From the NCBI GenBank assembly GCA_035048485.1, contig CM068583.1, positions 48,489,790 through 48,553,789 on the forward strand: 64,000 nt of DNA, in the 5' to 3' direction. This DNA is from Pteria penguin. Lineage: Eukaryota > Mollusca > Bivalvia > Pterioida > Pteriidae. Both the position numbers and the translations under genes were made by a program. Below the pieces are notes generated by a model that saw only the letters and a list, made by a program, of their open reading frames with translations, was not told where the DNA came from and ran no database searches. Shown here piece by piece: positions 63,326-64,000 of the stretch. Each line of letters begins with the position of its first letter. The first letter of the stretch is position 1.

Positions 63326-63733
63326 GTATTAAACTAAAAATTATTTACTTCTTGATTTTCATTTGATGTAATTTCTAGTGAATTCATATTAGTGGGCTTC
63401 TACAGACAAATTCGGTTATATAAATATTCTTTAATTCAGCAGTTTTCCTATCAGTTTATCAGCAATATGTTTGATGTAATGATAATTCTAAGATATTGTT
63501 AGAATGTGTATTAGGTAAAGCTCATTGCCTTTTGCAAGAATTTGACTTCTGATCAGTAAAAGGATGGTTTGCAATGAGAACTTGGCTATCTCTTATGGAA
63601 TCCAGAAGTTATGGGTACTTGAATCAAGAAATGATAGTATATTAATACTCTCCAAGTAAGCAGAAATTTGAAGTCACAAGTGGTGTCCATACCATTTACC
63701 ATTTAAGAAATTATTGACCATATCACTCTTCAG

Positions 63734-63905
63734 GGGCAGGCTTGGTGTAGTGGTTAAGCGCTTGGCTTGCGGCACCGACGACCCGGGTTCGATTCCCCGA
63801 TTTTGCCACTATGTATAGGAAGTTGGTTACCACCTGCTTCCATGTCGCGATATAATTTAAAAATTATTGAAAGCGACGTAAAACACCAATCAACCAACCA
63901 ACCAA
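63734..63905 (+). mobile_element. tRNA-headed SINE, family B, with 9-bp TSD
   Basis: A box TGGTGTAGTGG at 63743-63753 and B box GGTTCGATTCC at 63786-63796. The short body has CTGCTTCCATGTCGCGATAT, and the tail is ACACCAATCAACCAACCAACC. ACTCTTCAG at 63725-63733 and 63906-63914 is the target duplication. The body differs from family A; only the GACGTAAAACA...CAATCAA tail is shared. Confidence 0.93.
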
Positions 63906-64000
63906 ACTCTTCAGAGGATGTAATTTGTATGATCTAGACAGCTTTCTAGTCCATGATTCTGCACTATTTATCCATTAACTCTTTGTGATTCACTTAAGAT

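Noticed and set aside
63734..63805. tRNA gene
   Set aside because: tRNA-like head of a second SINE family with a 9-bp duplication around the whole element.

Overview
This is an intron-rich, AT-rich animal nuclear genome window, most likely from a bivalve mollusc. The evidence is GT-AG spliced genes with long introns, a Not-class homeobox gene, an animal-type centriolar coiled-coil gene, decayed LINE and hAT elements, many tRNA-headed SINEs, and minisatellite and tandem repeats of a style familiar from clams and mussels. There are no prokaryotic features. The species call is inference. No long single-exon protein gene is present, and nearly all isolated ORFs above 60 codons are repeat-derived or chance.

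Three genes can be assembled by hand with consistent splice phases. (1) About 2065-12620, plus strand: the 3' part of a coiled-coil gene whose cysteine-rich C-terminus looks like CCDC15. Eight exons are proposed (first one tentative), ending in a TGA at 12618-12620. A roughly 3.4-kb minisatellite of 62-63 bp units (4853-8266) and a 0.9-kb TIR element (10221-11138) sit in its introns. (2) 28780-34861, minus strand: a complete three-exon homeobox gene of 265 codons with an N-terminal eh1 (Groucho-binding) motif and a Not/NOTO-type homeodomain. Its stop codon abuts a (TA)n tract, and intron 2 holds a SINE-derived 60-bp tandem array. (3) 44913-63325, plus strand, running off the right edge: a DEK_C plus SWIB gene (UAF30/spp27-like). 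Eight exons (214 codons) are present, including two tandemly duplicated 75-nt exons.

The rest is dominated by repeats. 13053-14300 is a dispersed tandem repeat. 15320-17840 is a decayed minus-strand non-LTR retrotransposon. 19562-21732 is an inverted-repeat element with about nine copies of a TAACGTATCTGT motif and a nested SINE. 23166-24485 is a 25-bp minisatellite split by nested TIR elements. 25069-25182 is a near-perfect loopless palindrome. 34862-44900 is largely featureless intergenic DNA with microsatellites and a fold-back tandem array (43670-44235). Introns of the SWIB gene hold a decayed hAT transposase, two families of roughly 160-bp tandem repeats, and (59690-62730) a large CATCACATAACATCAGCTAC-like array invaded by a SINE, an 801-bp hAT-like MITE with a perfect 8-bp target duplication and a 489-bp TA-flanked MITE.

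I found no convincing novel enzymatic or defence system. The most distinctive observations are the SINE head turned into a tandem array with a 20-residue repeat ORF inside the homeobox gene, the repeated-motif element at 19.6-21.7 kb, the 15-bp-duplication fold-back element at 47.1 kb, and the duplicated exon in the SWIB gene.
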